From: Boswellia sacra
Taxonomy: Eukaryota; Streptophyta; Magnoliopsida; Sapindales; Burseraceae
Direction of reading: 5' to 3'
Length of the DNA stretch: 64,000 nt
Assembly (NCBI GenBank): GCA_013180625.2
Contig: SNVD02015884.1
Location: forward strand, 186,001-250,000
Part shown: positions 24,863 to 37,113 of the stretch, in pieces
How positions within the stretch are numbered: the first letter of the stretch is position 1
Layout of the letters: each line of letters starts with the position of its first letter
Program-made: the position numbers and the translations under genes
The notes under the pieces: model-generated
Database searches by the model: none
The model's input: only the letters and a program-made list of their open reading frames with translations
Told to the model about the DNA's origin: nothing

Positions 24863-26522
24863 CTACTCTATTTCAATTAATTCTATCAAGCAATCAATTT
24901 GTTAGATAACTTTTGAGTATCTAGTTTGGGTTCGAGGTTGATTGTATTTACTTTTCACAAGTAGGTATACAGATTTTTATATTCAAACTATTGTGATACA
25001 GAATAATGAACTAATGTACATATCGGATAACTAGATATAAGGACAAGAACACAACATCAATATCAGATGTCATGAGAGCAGTCTCAAAATGTTTAGGCTA
25101 AAAGGATTGGTTCGTATACATGGTAAATTAAGGATGAATAATATTGAAATATAATTTGTGTATATACAGTAAACTCTTCCATCCAAATAAAACAAAATAT
25201 ATAATTTGTTACGGTAGTTCCCAACAATGCTAGGAAATTATCGTGGTACAAAAGGTCACCTTGCAAAGATACAAGAGTCTTAAGATACTAGAACAACGAA
25301 CATATACAAGAGTACTTAAGAGAACTTTTTTCTCTACAGATTTCTGTACATGAAGCATCTCTCTCTAAAATTTCAATAAAACATGGTCTTAAATTGAGTT
25401 TTGAAGGGACATTAATGTCGGCACTACTGTCAACAGCCTCAGTAATTGGACGTTCTTGTTTCGTAATTTTATGAAAGCTTTACCTTTAAATTCTGCACCG
25501 CGGTCAACATCAATTTTATAGGAAAGCTTTACCTTTAAATCAAATAAAAACACATAAATTAAAGATAAATTCTGCATCTCTAAATCAAAAAAAAAAAAAT
25601 TCTGTAGATTATAGATGACTCGTCATATTCAAATTAGAAGACCTTTTCTTTTATATTATTCTTATTAAGTTAAATAATCAAGTAAAAGATTTTTTTCCTT
25701 ATTTAAACTAACCATATAAAGCAATTTTAAAAATCAACACAATTAACAGATGTTTTTCATACTAAGAGAATGTTTTGACATTTTTATACAATAAGAAGGG
25801 GAAGAAAAAAAATAACAAAAAAAGATTTTAAACATAAAACAATTAAAAATATATGAAAGAATCTTAAATTTAAGACTCATCATACTTTAAAATATTAAAG
25901 TAATAACAATATTTTAGAGTATTGGAGGGGCCAACCAATTACCAAAACTACGCCTAATCTGATAGGATTTTTTGAAAATCAATACTAGTGCAGGTAGCTG
26001 AGCCACTCTCAAATGTCTGGGGTGGCCAAGGTCTCCCCATGCCATAACGTGGCTCCGCCACTGCGCACGGATATAGACAACAAAGCTCGAAAACGAAGTC
26101 AATATCAACAGGAGGTAACTAAAGCCAAATGATAATCAAAACAAATTAAATAATATTAAGTGAGGAAATGAGTAAAACATGGCTGCGAAACTGAGATTAA
26201 AAAATGAATGGGTAGATAGTGGCAAGCATAATCATTGAAAAAAAAACAAAAGAACTAATCAGAGCGCATATTTTCCACCAAATTAAAAACGTTACATGCT
26301 CTTTTCAGGTTAGATATGACAACTTTTTATTAAACTATCTAAAAGGAAAACATAAAGGAGAAGTAGTATGGATTTACCCTAATCATCAGAATCCAAATGA
26401 CAGCTACTGCTTAATTAGTTAAATTCTTGTGTCTTCTTTACAGCTACATTTACCATAACTGTGTGGCTTCAAAATAGAGTTAACCACAGAGAGATCGAGC
26501 TAGTTAGGTTGCCAACAAGCAG
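24863..26522. other. OMT-4 3' flank and OMT-5 5' flank
   Basis: 25065-25125 has the shared 3' marker TCATGAGAGCAGTCTCA...GGCTAAAAGGATT, also found at 28635, 32950 and (cut) 5520. 25336-25435 matches 29182-29290. From 25727 the second copy of the duplicated block begins, equal to window base 1. 26160-26522 is the OMT-5 promoter region. It has the CTCTTTTCAGGTT and ATTTACCCTAATCAT blocks, but it lacks the upstream ATGs present before OMT-1, -2 and -6. No other gene is seen. Confidence 0.6.
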
Positions 26523-27881
26523 ATGGAGGAAACAAAGAGACAGGTGATCATCGTAACAGAAGAGGAAGAAGCAGAAGTAGAAATCTGGAATTATGTATTT
26601 GGGTTCGTGAGGGTAGCAGTAGTGAAATGCGCCATTGAGCTAGGCATACCTGATGCCATCGAAAACCATGGCAGCCCCATCACACTTTCCGAGTTATCAT
26701 CCACTTTAAGCTGTGAAACATCCTCTCTTCACCGGATAATGAGGTTCCTAGTTCATTATCGGGTATTCAAAGAGGAAGCCACTGGTCAAGGCTCCATAGC
26801 ATATGAACAAACGCCTATTTCTCGGCGTCTGATGAAAAGTGGGAAAAAAAGCATGGCTTCTGTCATTTTGCTGGAGAGCAGCCCAGTTATGCTGGCACCA
26901 TGGCATAGCCTTAGCTCCTTTGTTCTTACCAATGGGACAACAGCATTTGACAACACTCATGGAAAGGATCTGTGGAGCTATACAGCAGGGGATGCGTCTC
27001 ACAGCAACCTGTTCAATGACGCAATGGCCGATATGGCTAGACAGTCAGTGCCTGCCATGATTGAAGGTTGTCCTGAGGTGTTTGATGGGATTGGCACCTT
27101 GGTGGATGTTGGTGGTGGTTATGGGACTGCTTTGCGCTTGTTGGTTCAGGCTTTTCCTTGGATTAGAGGCATCAATTTTGATCTGCCTCATGTAATCTCT
27201 GATGCAGAGGAGTGCCACGGAGTTGAGCATGTGGGAGGTGACATGTTTAACATTGTTCCCAATGCTGATGCTGCCTTGATTATGGTTGGTATATCCATAT
27301 ATATTGATTAAGGTTATCTTCATATTTTTCATACACTAAGAAGTTTAAAATAGTAATTAAATAATAAATGCAAACTTACATTTAAGAAAGTCATCATCAT
27401 TAAAAAAAAACGTTTCTTTAAATAGTGAGTTAGCATTAATTTATTATTTTCTGTTTAAAGCCTTTCATCTTAATTCTACTTTATTATAAAACGTTGAAGA
27501 TAAATTAATCATACTCATTTAGCTTTCTATACATTTTATTTTATATAATTAATAATTTTTTTTTTTTTTTTGTAAATACTGCAGCAAGTTTTGCACGACT
27601 GGGGAGAAGATGAATGCATAGAAATCCTGAAAAAATGTAAAGAAGCCATTCCCAAGGACAAGGGAAAGGTGATAATAGTTGAAGTTGTTATTGAAGAAGA
27701 AGAAGGGGACAAATTAAAATTTGTGAGACTGATGCTAGACATGGTGATGATGGCTCACACTAACAGAGGGAAAGAGAGGACTTTGAAGGAATGGGACTAT
27801 ATTCTCAGGCAAGCAGGTTTTAGCAGATATGATGTTAAACCTAGTCGTACATGGCTATCCGTTATCGAGGCATATCCCTAG
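26523..27881 (+). CDS. Class II plant O-methyltransferase OMT-5, two exons, intact
   Basis: Exons are 26523-27284 (254 codons) and 27585-27881 (98 codons plus TAG), with an intron GTTGGT...CTGCAG of 300 bp, giving 352 residues. It is the block partner of OMT-1 and shares its 3' two thirds almost entirely. The N-terminus differs (MEETKRQVII..., an acidic EEEEAEVE run, GFVRVAVVKCAIELGIPDAI). The SAM loop is LVDVGGGYG. HDW and the glutamates of IVEVVIEE and GKERT are present at family spacing. The intron retains the empty insertion site of the MITE found in OMT-1, so this is the ancestral intron form. Near the acceptor, a T run of about 16 bp makes the polypyrimidine tract. A cytosolic SAM-dependent O-methyltransferase; the substrate cannot be assigned. 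Confidence 0.9.
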
Positions 27882-28110
27882 CCAGCAGCCTTCAATTAAG
27901 TCTATCAAGAACTCCTCTTGTTGGTATTTGCGGATTATCTTCATTAGAAATATTGCTTGCAGGTTATAAGTTTCAAGTTGAAGCCATGGTTATGAAGTTG
28001 ATTGTATTTACACTCTACATTAGATTATGAGGTTGATTATATTTATGAATTTCCAGCAAAATGGGGCTGTCATTGTGTAATAAAAGTTTTTAATTATTTT
28101 GTCTTTGTTG

Positions 28111-28216
28111 CATAGTGCATTATGATAATAATTATTCTTGGGCAAGCAGGATTTAGCAGTTATATATAATGTTAAACCTATTAATTAATGCCATGCAATC
28201 TAAGGCTTATCCCTAG
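28111..28216 (+). pseudogene. OMT remnant, block partner of 2797-2911
   Basis: It holds the same exon 1 to exon 2 fusion scar as at 2797-2911, ending in the OMT C-terminus codons and TAG (28214-28216), with further small deletions. It proves that the scar was copied with the block. Confidence 0.65.
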
Positions 28217-28254
28217 CTACCCTATATCAATTATTCTATCAAGCAATTAATTCG

Positions 28255-28470
28255 TCAGTGTTGCTGGACTAATAACTTATATACAACTTAAACTTTACAA
28301 TTTAGGGTAACAGTCTATATGACAAAATTCTATTAAAGATGTAATTTTTTTTTATTTTTTTTTAATTTTTTCTTCCTCAAGTAAATTATCGTCATATAAA
28401 CTATCACGTTAGATTGTAGAGTTTCGATTGCATGAAGACCGTAAGTTTACGACTACTATTAATTGGCAGG
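28255..28470. repeat. MITE, family A, block partner of 2951-3160
   Basis: The arms are GGACTAATAACTTATATA on the left and TTAGATTGTAGAGTTT, GTAAGTTTAC on the right. It is an imperfect hairpin and was copied with the duplicated block. Confidence 0.55.
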
Positions 28471-30943
28471 TTAATTTTTAAGTGTCTAGTTTGGGTTTGA
28501 AGTTGATTATATTTAGTTTCACAAGTAGGAATATATTCAAATTTTTATGTTCAAACTAACGCGATATATAATAATAAATTAATGTACATAATCGATAACT
28601 AGACTTGAGTACAAGTACACACAAAGTGAATATTAGATGTCATGAGAGCAGTCTCACAATGTTTAGGCTAAAAGGATTGAGTCGTATAAGTATGGTAAAT
28701 TAATGATAAATATTGAAATGTGATTTCTGTATATTTGATTTCTTAATAAAAAAAATGTAAACTCTTTCATCCAAAATAAAATAAAATACATAATTTGTTA
28801 ACGTCGTCCCCAACATACCAAGAAATTTTCTTGGTGCACACTCCTATAAAAGGCACCTTGTACAGGGGCAATAGTATTAAGATACTTCAACAAACATAAA
28901 GAGTTAAAAGAGGGTGAAGGCTACCTCGGTGACAATTATCCCAATGTGTCTCCACCCAAGTCTCGTAGATGGCAGTCACCTTAGCCCTATTGTTATCCCT
29001 ATTTCTCAAACTGCATCAAAGGATATGATATTGAGCAGAGCAGGTCATTTAGGTAACCTTTAGAGATCTGTCCTTGTTAAATACCAGTTGGCTCCCATTC
29101 ATGGCCCTCAGACGTAAGACCTTAGAAATATTACAAGTTCACAACTCAAGGCATGTGTTTTTGCTCGCACACTTCTTTTCTCTAGAGATTTCTGTATATT
29201 AAGCATCTCTCTCAAAAAAAGTCAATAAATTAGAGGCTTTAATTGAGTTTTGGAGGGACATTAATATCAGTACCACAGTCAACAAGGACAACAGTTGATT
29301 CTTATTTTTAAGTCAATTCCATAATGGTTTACACTTGCGATTGCCCAATACTTCTGATAACTGATCTCTATAAATCAATATATCTAATTTATCAAAACAT
29401 ATTAATAAATATACACAATAAAATGTTGAAGATCAATATATAAAACAAAGCTCGGCAACAAAGTCAATATCGACGAAGACATCAACACAAGAAGTAACCA
29501 AACGAAAATGATTACTTTAAAAACGTGGAGGAAGACAACATTTTTTTTGCTTCTCGGCTACAAGACAAGTATAGTCACAAAGTCTTCAATTCTTTGACTT
29601 ATCAGACTTGTAACTAGGGGACTAGTGCAGAGGAAAAATATTACACATCAGAGAAAAGACAACATTACCTTTCCTCAAAATAGGCTGCCTGGATCACTGC
29701 ACCTCGGGAGCTTACCCTCACACTTTCCTCAACCCTTAGAGCCGAGCACTACAAGTGCCATGAGGACACACAAGACTATACAGTTGATTACACACTCCCG
29801 CCCTCCATATAGCAGACCAAGTGGAAAACGCCAAAATAGTATGATACTATAGCGGGATGCATGCCTCTGAGAAAAGAGTGTGGCCCCTCGAACCACGTAT
29901 TAAACCAAGGAGTGTAGATTTGCAAATGTCTGCAGGATGGTCCCCTCATCCATATGTTCACTTAGAATTCAAGAACACAACAAGTACAATTCGAGACTAT
30001 AAAACTCCTTCCAATCACTCATCTAACATGTGATGAGCGACCTAGATCACTCACATGTATAAAGCAAGAGGTATAAAAGCTATAATTAGGGTTTGGACAC
30101 AGGGAGATCTCTCTCGTGATAAACTAGGTAGTCATCATCTTTATTTGATCCTAGGAACCTCGCTTTGAATCGTGGGTCACCAGGAAAAAAGGATTCAACA
30201 ACCTCCTTGGCAACTAGCCGTTATTCTTTAATTACACATTCCTCCCTCACTCCATTTCTTTCTTAAAAAGACCCTGCCCCTTCATTTTATATTTCATTGA
30301 TTATCACCATGAACCACACTAACTTGAGCGTCAGAAGAGCCTATGACGGGAAAAACCTGGCTCCCCCTAACTATCTCTATTGTCTTACAGATCTAGCTAA
30401 GTAGAACAGAGTCTGTCAAGAGAGGGAGAGTCCATGGTTGTTCCTGGGATTGAGATCCTATCCCTGGGCAACTGTTCACTAGTTCTTGTGAACATGTATA
30501 CTGCAGACGTTGGTCCTGATTTTCTGCATCAACAAGAAATATAATAATAGTTAGGTGAGGAAGTAAAACGTTGCTGCAAAGCTGAGATAAATAACGAATT
30601 AAGGTAGACAGTGGCAAGCGTTTGTTTTCCACCAAATTAAAAAAGTTATTAAAATGGAATTATATTTGATTTAAGGACCTATCATGATTCATGAATTAAG
30701 TGATAATGCCAATTCTCTTTTCAGGTTAGATATGACAACATTTTATTAAACTATCTAAAAGGAAAACATACAAGGAGAAATAGTATAGATTTACCCTAAT
30801 CATGGGAATCAAATGAAAGCTACTGCTTAACTAAATTTGTTAAATTTTTGTCTCTTCTTTACACCTACATATACCATGACTGTGCTGCTTCAAAATAAAC
30901 TTAACCACACAGAGATCGATCTTACTAGGTTGTCAACAAGGAC
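28471..30943. other. Long OMT-5/OMT-6 spacer with two insertions
   Basis: Aligned with the OMT-4 3' flank and the OMT-5 5' flank, this spacer has extra DNA at about 28905-29175 and 29520-30535. The second insertion (about 1 kb) has higher GC, a TATA-like GGTATAAAAGC near 30071 and no long frame. It could be a solo LTR, but I could not establish ends or a target duplication. The OMT-type upstream flank resumes at 30540 and runs to the OMT-6 start. Block 1 lacks most of this (short spacer at 3160-3507). Confidence 0.45.
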
Positions 30944-32496
30944 ATGGAGGGAACAAAAAGACAGGTGATCGTAACAGAAGAGGCAGAAGCAGAGGTAGAA
31001 ATCTGGAATTATGTATTTGGGTACGTAATGATGGCAGTAGTGAAATGTGCCATCGAGCTAGGCATAGCTGATGCCATCGAAGACCATGGCAGCCCCATGA
31101 CACTTTCCGAGTTATCATCCGCCTTAAGCTGTGAACCATCCTCTCTTCACCGGATAATGAGGTTCCTAGTTCATTATCGGGTATTCAAAGAGAAAGCCAA
31201 CGCCCAAGGCTCCACAGCATATGAACAAACGCCTATTTCTCAGCGTCTGATGAAAAGTGAGAAAAAAAGCATGGCTTCTATGATTTTGATGGAGAGCAGC
31301 CCAGTGATGCTGGCACCATGGCATAGCCTTAGTGGTTATGCTCTTTCCAATGGGACAACGGCATTTGATACCGCTCATGGTAAGGATCTGTGGAGCTATA
31401 CAGCTGCAGATGCGTCTCACAGCAAGCTCTTCAATGACGCAATGGCGTATATGGCAAGATTAACATTGTCCGCCATCATTGAAGGTTGTCCTGAGGTTTT
31501 TAAAGAACTTGGCACCTTGGTGGATGTTGGTGGTGGTAATGGGACTGCTGTGGGGTTGCTGGTGAAAGCTTTTCCTTGGATTAGAGGCATCAACTTTGAT
31601 CTTCCTCATGTTATCTCTGATGCAGAAGAGTGCCAAGGAGTTGAGCATGCAGGAGGTGACATGTTTGACATCGTTCCTACTGCCGATGCTGCTTTCATCA
31701 TGGTAATTGGTGTACGTGTATCCATATTCATTAGGGTTATCTTTAAAAATATAATATTTCTCTTACAACAAGAAATTGAAAATAGTAAATTATATATATA
31801 AACTTACTTTTTGAGAAAGTCAACATCGTTCATTAACTATAAAACATTTCTTTAAATAAGTAGGTTAACATTTATCATTTTCTATTTAAAGCTTTTCATC
31901 TTATTTATAAGAACAACATGTTTAAAGATAGACTAATGCTATATTTATAAAGTATATATATAAAGTTTGTATACAAAATTAATGTACCACTATTAATTCA
32001 GTATCACATGATTTATTAACATTTATTACGTTGACGACTCATATTAATATTTTTATTCACTTAATACCATAACAACTTTTGTATAAACTTTGCATACAGA
32101 TTTTATAAATGTGGCATTGTTGTTAAAGATAAATCATCCTCATTTAACTTTCTATGCATTTGATTTATATAATTAATAAAAGTTCTTGAAATACTACAGA
32201 AAGTTTTGCACGACTGGGAAGATGATGATTGCATAGAAATCCTGAAAAAATGTAAGGAAGCCATTCCCAAGCACAAGGGAAAGGTGATAATAGTTGAAGT
32301 CATTATTGAAGAAGAAGAAGGGGACAAATTAAAGTTTGTGAGGTTGATGCTAGACATCGTGATGATGGCTCACACTAAAAGAGGCAGAGAGAGGACCATG
32401 AAGGAATGGGACTATATTCTTGGGCAGTCAGGATTTAGCAGATACAATGTCAAACCTATTCGTGATATTCTGTCTGTTATTGAGGCATATCCCTAG
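30944..32496 (+). CDS. Class II plant O-methyltransferase OMT-6, two exons, intact
   Basis: Exons are 30944-31702 (253 codons) and 32200-32496 (98 codons plus TAG), intron GTAATT...CTACAG, 351 residues. It is the block partner of OMT-2 but keeps both frames open. The SAM loop is LVDVGGGNG. GINFDLPHV, the catalytic HDW (as KVLHDWEDDD), the IVEVIIEE glutamate and RERT with the second glutamate are present. Unusual changes against its paralogues are AMAYMARL instead of AMADMARL, QRLM instead of RRLM, and KANAQGST instead of KATGQGSI. The residue before VLHDW is Lys, while OMT-1 and OMT-5 have Gln. Substrate pockets may therefore differ among the three live copies. The substrate is not assignable from sequence. 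Confidence 0.9.
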
Positions 32497-35331
32497 CCAG
32501 ACTTCAATTAAGTCTATCAAGAATTCCTTGTTGGTATTTGCATCGATTATCATGTCCAGAAATAAATTGCTTGCAGGTTTAAGTTTCAAGTAATGGTTAT
32601 GAAAGTTGATTGTATTTGCATTCTAGTTTAGATTACGAGGTTGATTATATGTATAAATTTCCAGCAACATGGTGCTGTCATTGTGTAATAAAAATTTGTA
32701 ATTGTTTTGTCTTTGCATTTATAAAGTTTGCTTAACAAGATTTTTACCTATTATATTTCAATAGAATAATATAAGACATACAAATTTTCTATATAAAATT
32801 GTGCTACTTACATGCAAAAGTTCATAAGCAATCTTTGTTATAGATATATTGATTTCGCTATTACATATAACTAAACAAAACCTATATATACTTATAACTA
32901 AGATTTCTGGAGTAATCATGATATTGAGAAAACAACGAATCTGTTATATCAGATCTCATGAGAGCAGTCTCACAATTGTTTAGGCTAAAAGGATTCAGTC
33001 ACGGATATGAGTGACTATTAGTGATAACAATATTGCCATTGAAATTTAATATTAAAAACTATATGCATATATATGTATGTTCAAGATCAACCTCTTTTAA
33101 ATCCCTAAGGTTAATCTTCATATGAAAAACATGCTCTGATTCTTTATTTATATGATCGAGATTCAGATGGGAAGTATGTAAATTATATATAAATTCCTTT
33201 ATAATATAACCGAATCCTGTGTTGAGGAATTAATAAGGAAAACATTGTTGCAAAGCCAGATTAAAAAATGAATTGGGGGGACTTTGGCTACCCAAATTAT
33301 CACAGCTGAATAAAGAAAACAAAAAAATTAGCCACACGCTGTCGACCAAATTAAACAGGTTATAAAATATAAGTAATGCTTTATCTGAATCCTAGACAAC
33401 GCATTTTCTCTCTTTTCAGGCTTTATTTAAAATATTATTATAAATTGAATTCCCTCCAATTAACAAAGAAATTAAGCTTGAGATTAATTCTCTTAATTAA
33501 TCATTAGAATCCAATAAAAGCTAGCTATATATGTGCTTGATTAAATAGGTAATATTGTAATGAAAATCACCACAGAGAGATATATCAATCTTAATTAGAC
33601 TGCAAGAGGGAGATATGAAGGAAACAAAAGGACAGGTGATATTAATGGAAAATGAAGAAAGACATGAAGAGGCGGAAGCAGAAGCAGAAGCAGAAGCAGA
33701 AATCTGGAATTATGTATTTGGGTAGGTGGGGTGGCAGTAGTGAAAGTGCTATAGAGCTGGGCATAGCTGATGCCATCGAAGCTCGTGGCTGTCCCACGAC
33801 ACTTTCAGAGTTATAATCCACTTTAAGCTGTGAACCTTCCTCTCTTCACCATATAATAATGTTGCTGGGGCATTATCGGATATTCAAAGAGAAAGCCACT
33901 AGCCAAGGCTGCATAGCCCTTGAACAAACACCACTTACTTGCCGTCTGATGAATGTGGGGAAATCAGCATGGCTTCTGCGATTTTGTTGGGAAACATCCC
34001 AGTGATGCTGGCACCATGGCATGGTCTTAGTGCTTATGCTCTTGCCAACTGGATAACAACATTTAATACAACTCATGGCAAGCATATCTGTGGGTTATAC
34101 AGCGGCGGATGCTTCTCACAGCAACCTCTTCAATGACACAATGGCCGATATGGCTAGACGAACAGTGCCTGCCATGACTGAAGGTTGTCCGGAGGTGTAT
34201 GATGGGATTGCCACTTTGGTGGATATTGGTGGTGGAGATGGGACTCCTTTGTGCTTGTTGGTTCGGGCTTTTCCTTGGATTAGAGGCGTCAATTTTGATC
34301 TTCCTCATGTAGTCTCTGGTGCAGAGGAGTGCCACAAAGTTGAGCATGTAGGAGGTGACATGTTTGCGATTTCTCCTAATGCTGATGCTGCTTTCATCAT
34401 GGTTAGTGTATTTTTTTGGCTTTTGAATGTGTTGATGCAGAAAATCAAATTTATCTGTACTTCTGTTCAGTTCAAGTTTTAAGTTTATATCAAATTTCAA
34501 AATATAATGCACGCAATGATTTTTACTCCTTGTTTAGTTGATGAATAGGGTGATATGTCAAATTATGATTAAACAATAATGTACAATATCAGATGGGAAT
34601 TGAGTACACCTAATGCACCATAAACTTTTTCATAAAACGAAATATGTGAATTCTCGCTCTTCTTTTGGTTTCTGTCACATATCATCATATTTGATTTGTG
34701 TAATTACATACAAGTAAAATAGAATAATATTAATATTATACTAACAACAAACTTATATAATTAAATTATAAAATTTGATGTGATACAAAATCATTAATAC
34801 ACAATTTTTTTTTAAAATGTCCGTCTAAATAATAATATGTGATATAAAATATTTTGGTATAATATAAGCCTATTTATGTGCTCGCATGGTAATGGAGAGG
34901 AAGGTATCGCCCTGAGATGCTACTGATGTTTGCATATTAGCTATTTCTGTTTGCAGCAAAGTCAACTCAAAATGATTATCTTTTATATTACCTTTTCTAG
35001 AAAGAGTTAAATCTCAGGTTGTCCACCAGTACCACATGATCGGTGAGCCTAATATTCTGTTGAAAGTAACTCTAGCAACAGATAAGAGTTCCTAATTTTC
35101 CAAGGGATGCCTACCCTATGCATGCTTGGTTTTTAATGGCCTTCAATCAATTTTAAATTATCAAGAAAGTGAACTCTATGTATCAATGTATTGTTAATGT
35201 TTGGATATACCATATGAACAGAAATACTTTAGACTTTCTCTGCATATAGACATTATATATGCTTCATTCACATATTAAAGTGCTCGCAAACAATTCTTCC
35301 CTGTTGCCAAGGTTTATTCTCACCATAAGCT

Positions 35332-37113
35332 ATGGATAAAGGGAAAACACAGAATAAGAACATTGTGATGTTCCCTTTCATGGCTTTTGCAAGACAACTA
35401 GAACGAAGGAAAGGATATACCGTCACATTTGTCAATGCTCTTCTTAACATACAAAAGCTCCAATCTTCACTCCCTCCTACACCAACATACGCCTTGCTGA
35501 AATCCCCTTCAATGGAACTATCTATGGTCTACCATCTGGTGTGGAAAACACTGATACACTCTCGCATGAAGTCATGACGAAATTCTTCATCTCTGAAGAC
35601 TTCAATCACCCTTCAAGAATCTCCTTATAGACATTACTGAAGAAGTTGGCTACCCTCCTGTGTGTATCATCTCTGATATGCTCTTGGGATGGACTATTGA
35701 AGTTGCTACTGAACTGGGAATTTTTCACTCAGTGTTTAGAACAGGGGCTGGTTCCAGCATGGCCATATATTGCTTAATTTCTATCAACAAGCGCCAATTC
35801 ATAGCTGAAGATGAAGAGTTCTTGCTTCCAGACTTTCCTGAAGCGTCCCGAATTCAACGTTGGCGTCTTGGGTTTGATCTCTGGCTAAATGATGCCACTG
35901 AAGCTTTGTGGCAATTCGGTAAACGCCAGTTTTTGTTCTGCTTAAGCTCTGATGCAGTTTTATTGAAAGCGATTAGTGGATTGGGAGAGCTTGGCGCGAA
36001 GTATTTTGGCACGAAAATGAAAGGGATGCCTGTATAGATGATAGGACCAGTCTGCTCTTCCATAAAGAAAGATGTACATCGTTAGCCCCCAATCGGTTGC
36101 TCTGCAACTGAAGGGTTAAAGGTAAAATGGTTTCCAGACGGATTTCCAAGAGAGGATCCGAAGAAAAAATCAAGGCATCTTGGCATATAAATGGGCACCA
36201 CAACTCGAAATTCTATCTCACAAATCAACTGGTGCAGACCTCAGCATTATGGTTGGAACTATTACGCTTGCGCACTACACACAGCTCAAAAGACTAGTGC
36301 AGTCCTCAGCATTGTGGTTGGAACTGTTCGGCGGGTGAAGGCGTCATCCTTGTCTGAAGTTGAAACTATTACGCTTCCGTATTACACACAGCTCAAAAGA
36401 CTAGTGCAGTCCTCAGCATTGTGGTTGGAACTGTTGGAACTGTTGGGCAGATGAAGGCGTCATCCTTGTCTGAACCAAGGATAATCTCCCATAAAGATAA
36501 GACCCCAGTGGGCAGTGAAACCAAATTAGTCCATATTTCTGTCTTGGCGGTTAGCTCTGATACCACTTGTTATGCTTCCGCACTACATACAATAATTCAA
36601 CAAATAGGCCACCATATATGGAGTAAGTATCCAGCCCAAAAGACTAGTCTATTAGGTGGAGGAACTTCTCCTATATATAAGTCCTATGATCTTTTCTTAA
36701 CTAATCAATGTGGGACTCCAAATGAAAACTATCCAAATGGGAACTCCATAGGTACAACAGGAACTTGATGCTGGAAAGTTCATGTCAAGGATTACCAATT
36801 ATCGGGTGGCCACTGGCTGGAGAGCAGTTCTTCAACTCGAAGCTGCTGGAGGAAGCAGGCGTCTGTAGAGAGAGCAGGACTTGAATATGCAAACATTGAC
36901 CATGAACATATTACAGAAGTAATCACGATGGTATTGGGAAAAACCAGCGATGGCGAGGAGATGAGAAGAAAGGCCGGTGAGGTAAAAGAGAAACTGGAAG
37001 AAGCCATACAAGAAGGTGAAGGTTTTAAAGGATCGTCTATCAAAGCTATGGATGAGTTCCTCAATGCAGCCACCAGCTTGCTAAGAAACAAAAGGTCTGC
37101 TCCTGCTATTTAA
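35332..37113 (+). pseudogene. UDP-glycosyltransferase pseudogene, UGT92-like
   Basis: Family 1 glycosyltransferases move sugar from UDP-sugar to small molecules. The N-terminus (35332-35480) has FPFMA and then jumps to ARQLERRKGYTVTFVNA, so the stretch with the catalytic His is deleted. Frame changes follow near 35477 and 35580-35650. 35660-36037 is a clear UGT core (CIISDMLLGWTIEVATELGI, FLLPDFPEASRIQRW). A TAG replaces Trp at 36036-36038. The PSPG donor-binding box begins at 36185 (YKWAPQLEILSHKSTGA) and is broken by an LTR-like insertion (36260-36759). It resumes at about 36795 (IIGWPLAGEQFFNSKLLEEA) and continues to a normal-looking C-terminus ending at 37113. The likeness to UGT92A is from memory of that family. 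Confidence 0.85.
36260..36759 (-). mobile_element. Small LTR-element remnant in the UGT PSPG box
   Basis: The right part (36568-36759, 192 bp) looks like an LTR on the minus strand: it runs TGTTATGC... to ...GTACAACA. Next to it at 36554-36565 is a sequence complementary to initiator tRNA-Met (TGGTATCAGAGC on the minus strand). The left end TATTACGCTTGCGCACTACA resembles the LTR start. GGAAC flanks both sides (36255-36259 and 36760-36764). Between lie two or three tandem copies of a mixed unit joining LTR start, CTCAAAAGACTAGTGCAG and UGT sequence TCAGCATTGTGGTTGGAAC. The size suggests a TRIM-type non-autonomous element followed by local duplication and deletion. Confidence 0.6.
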
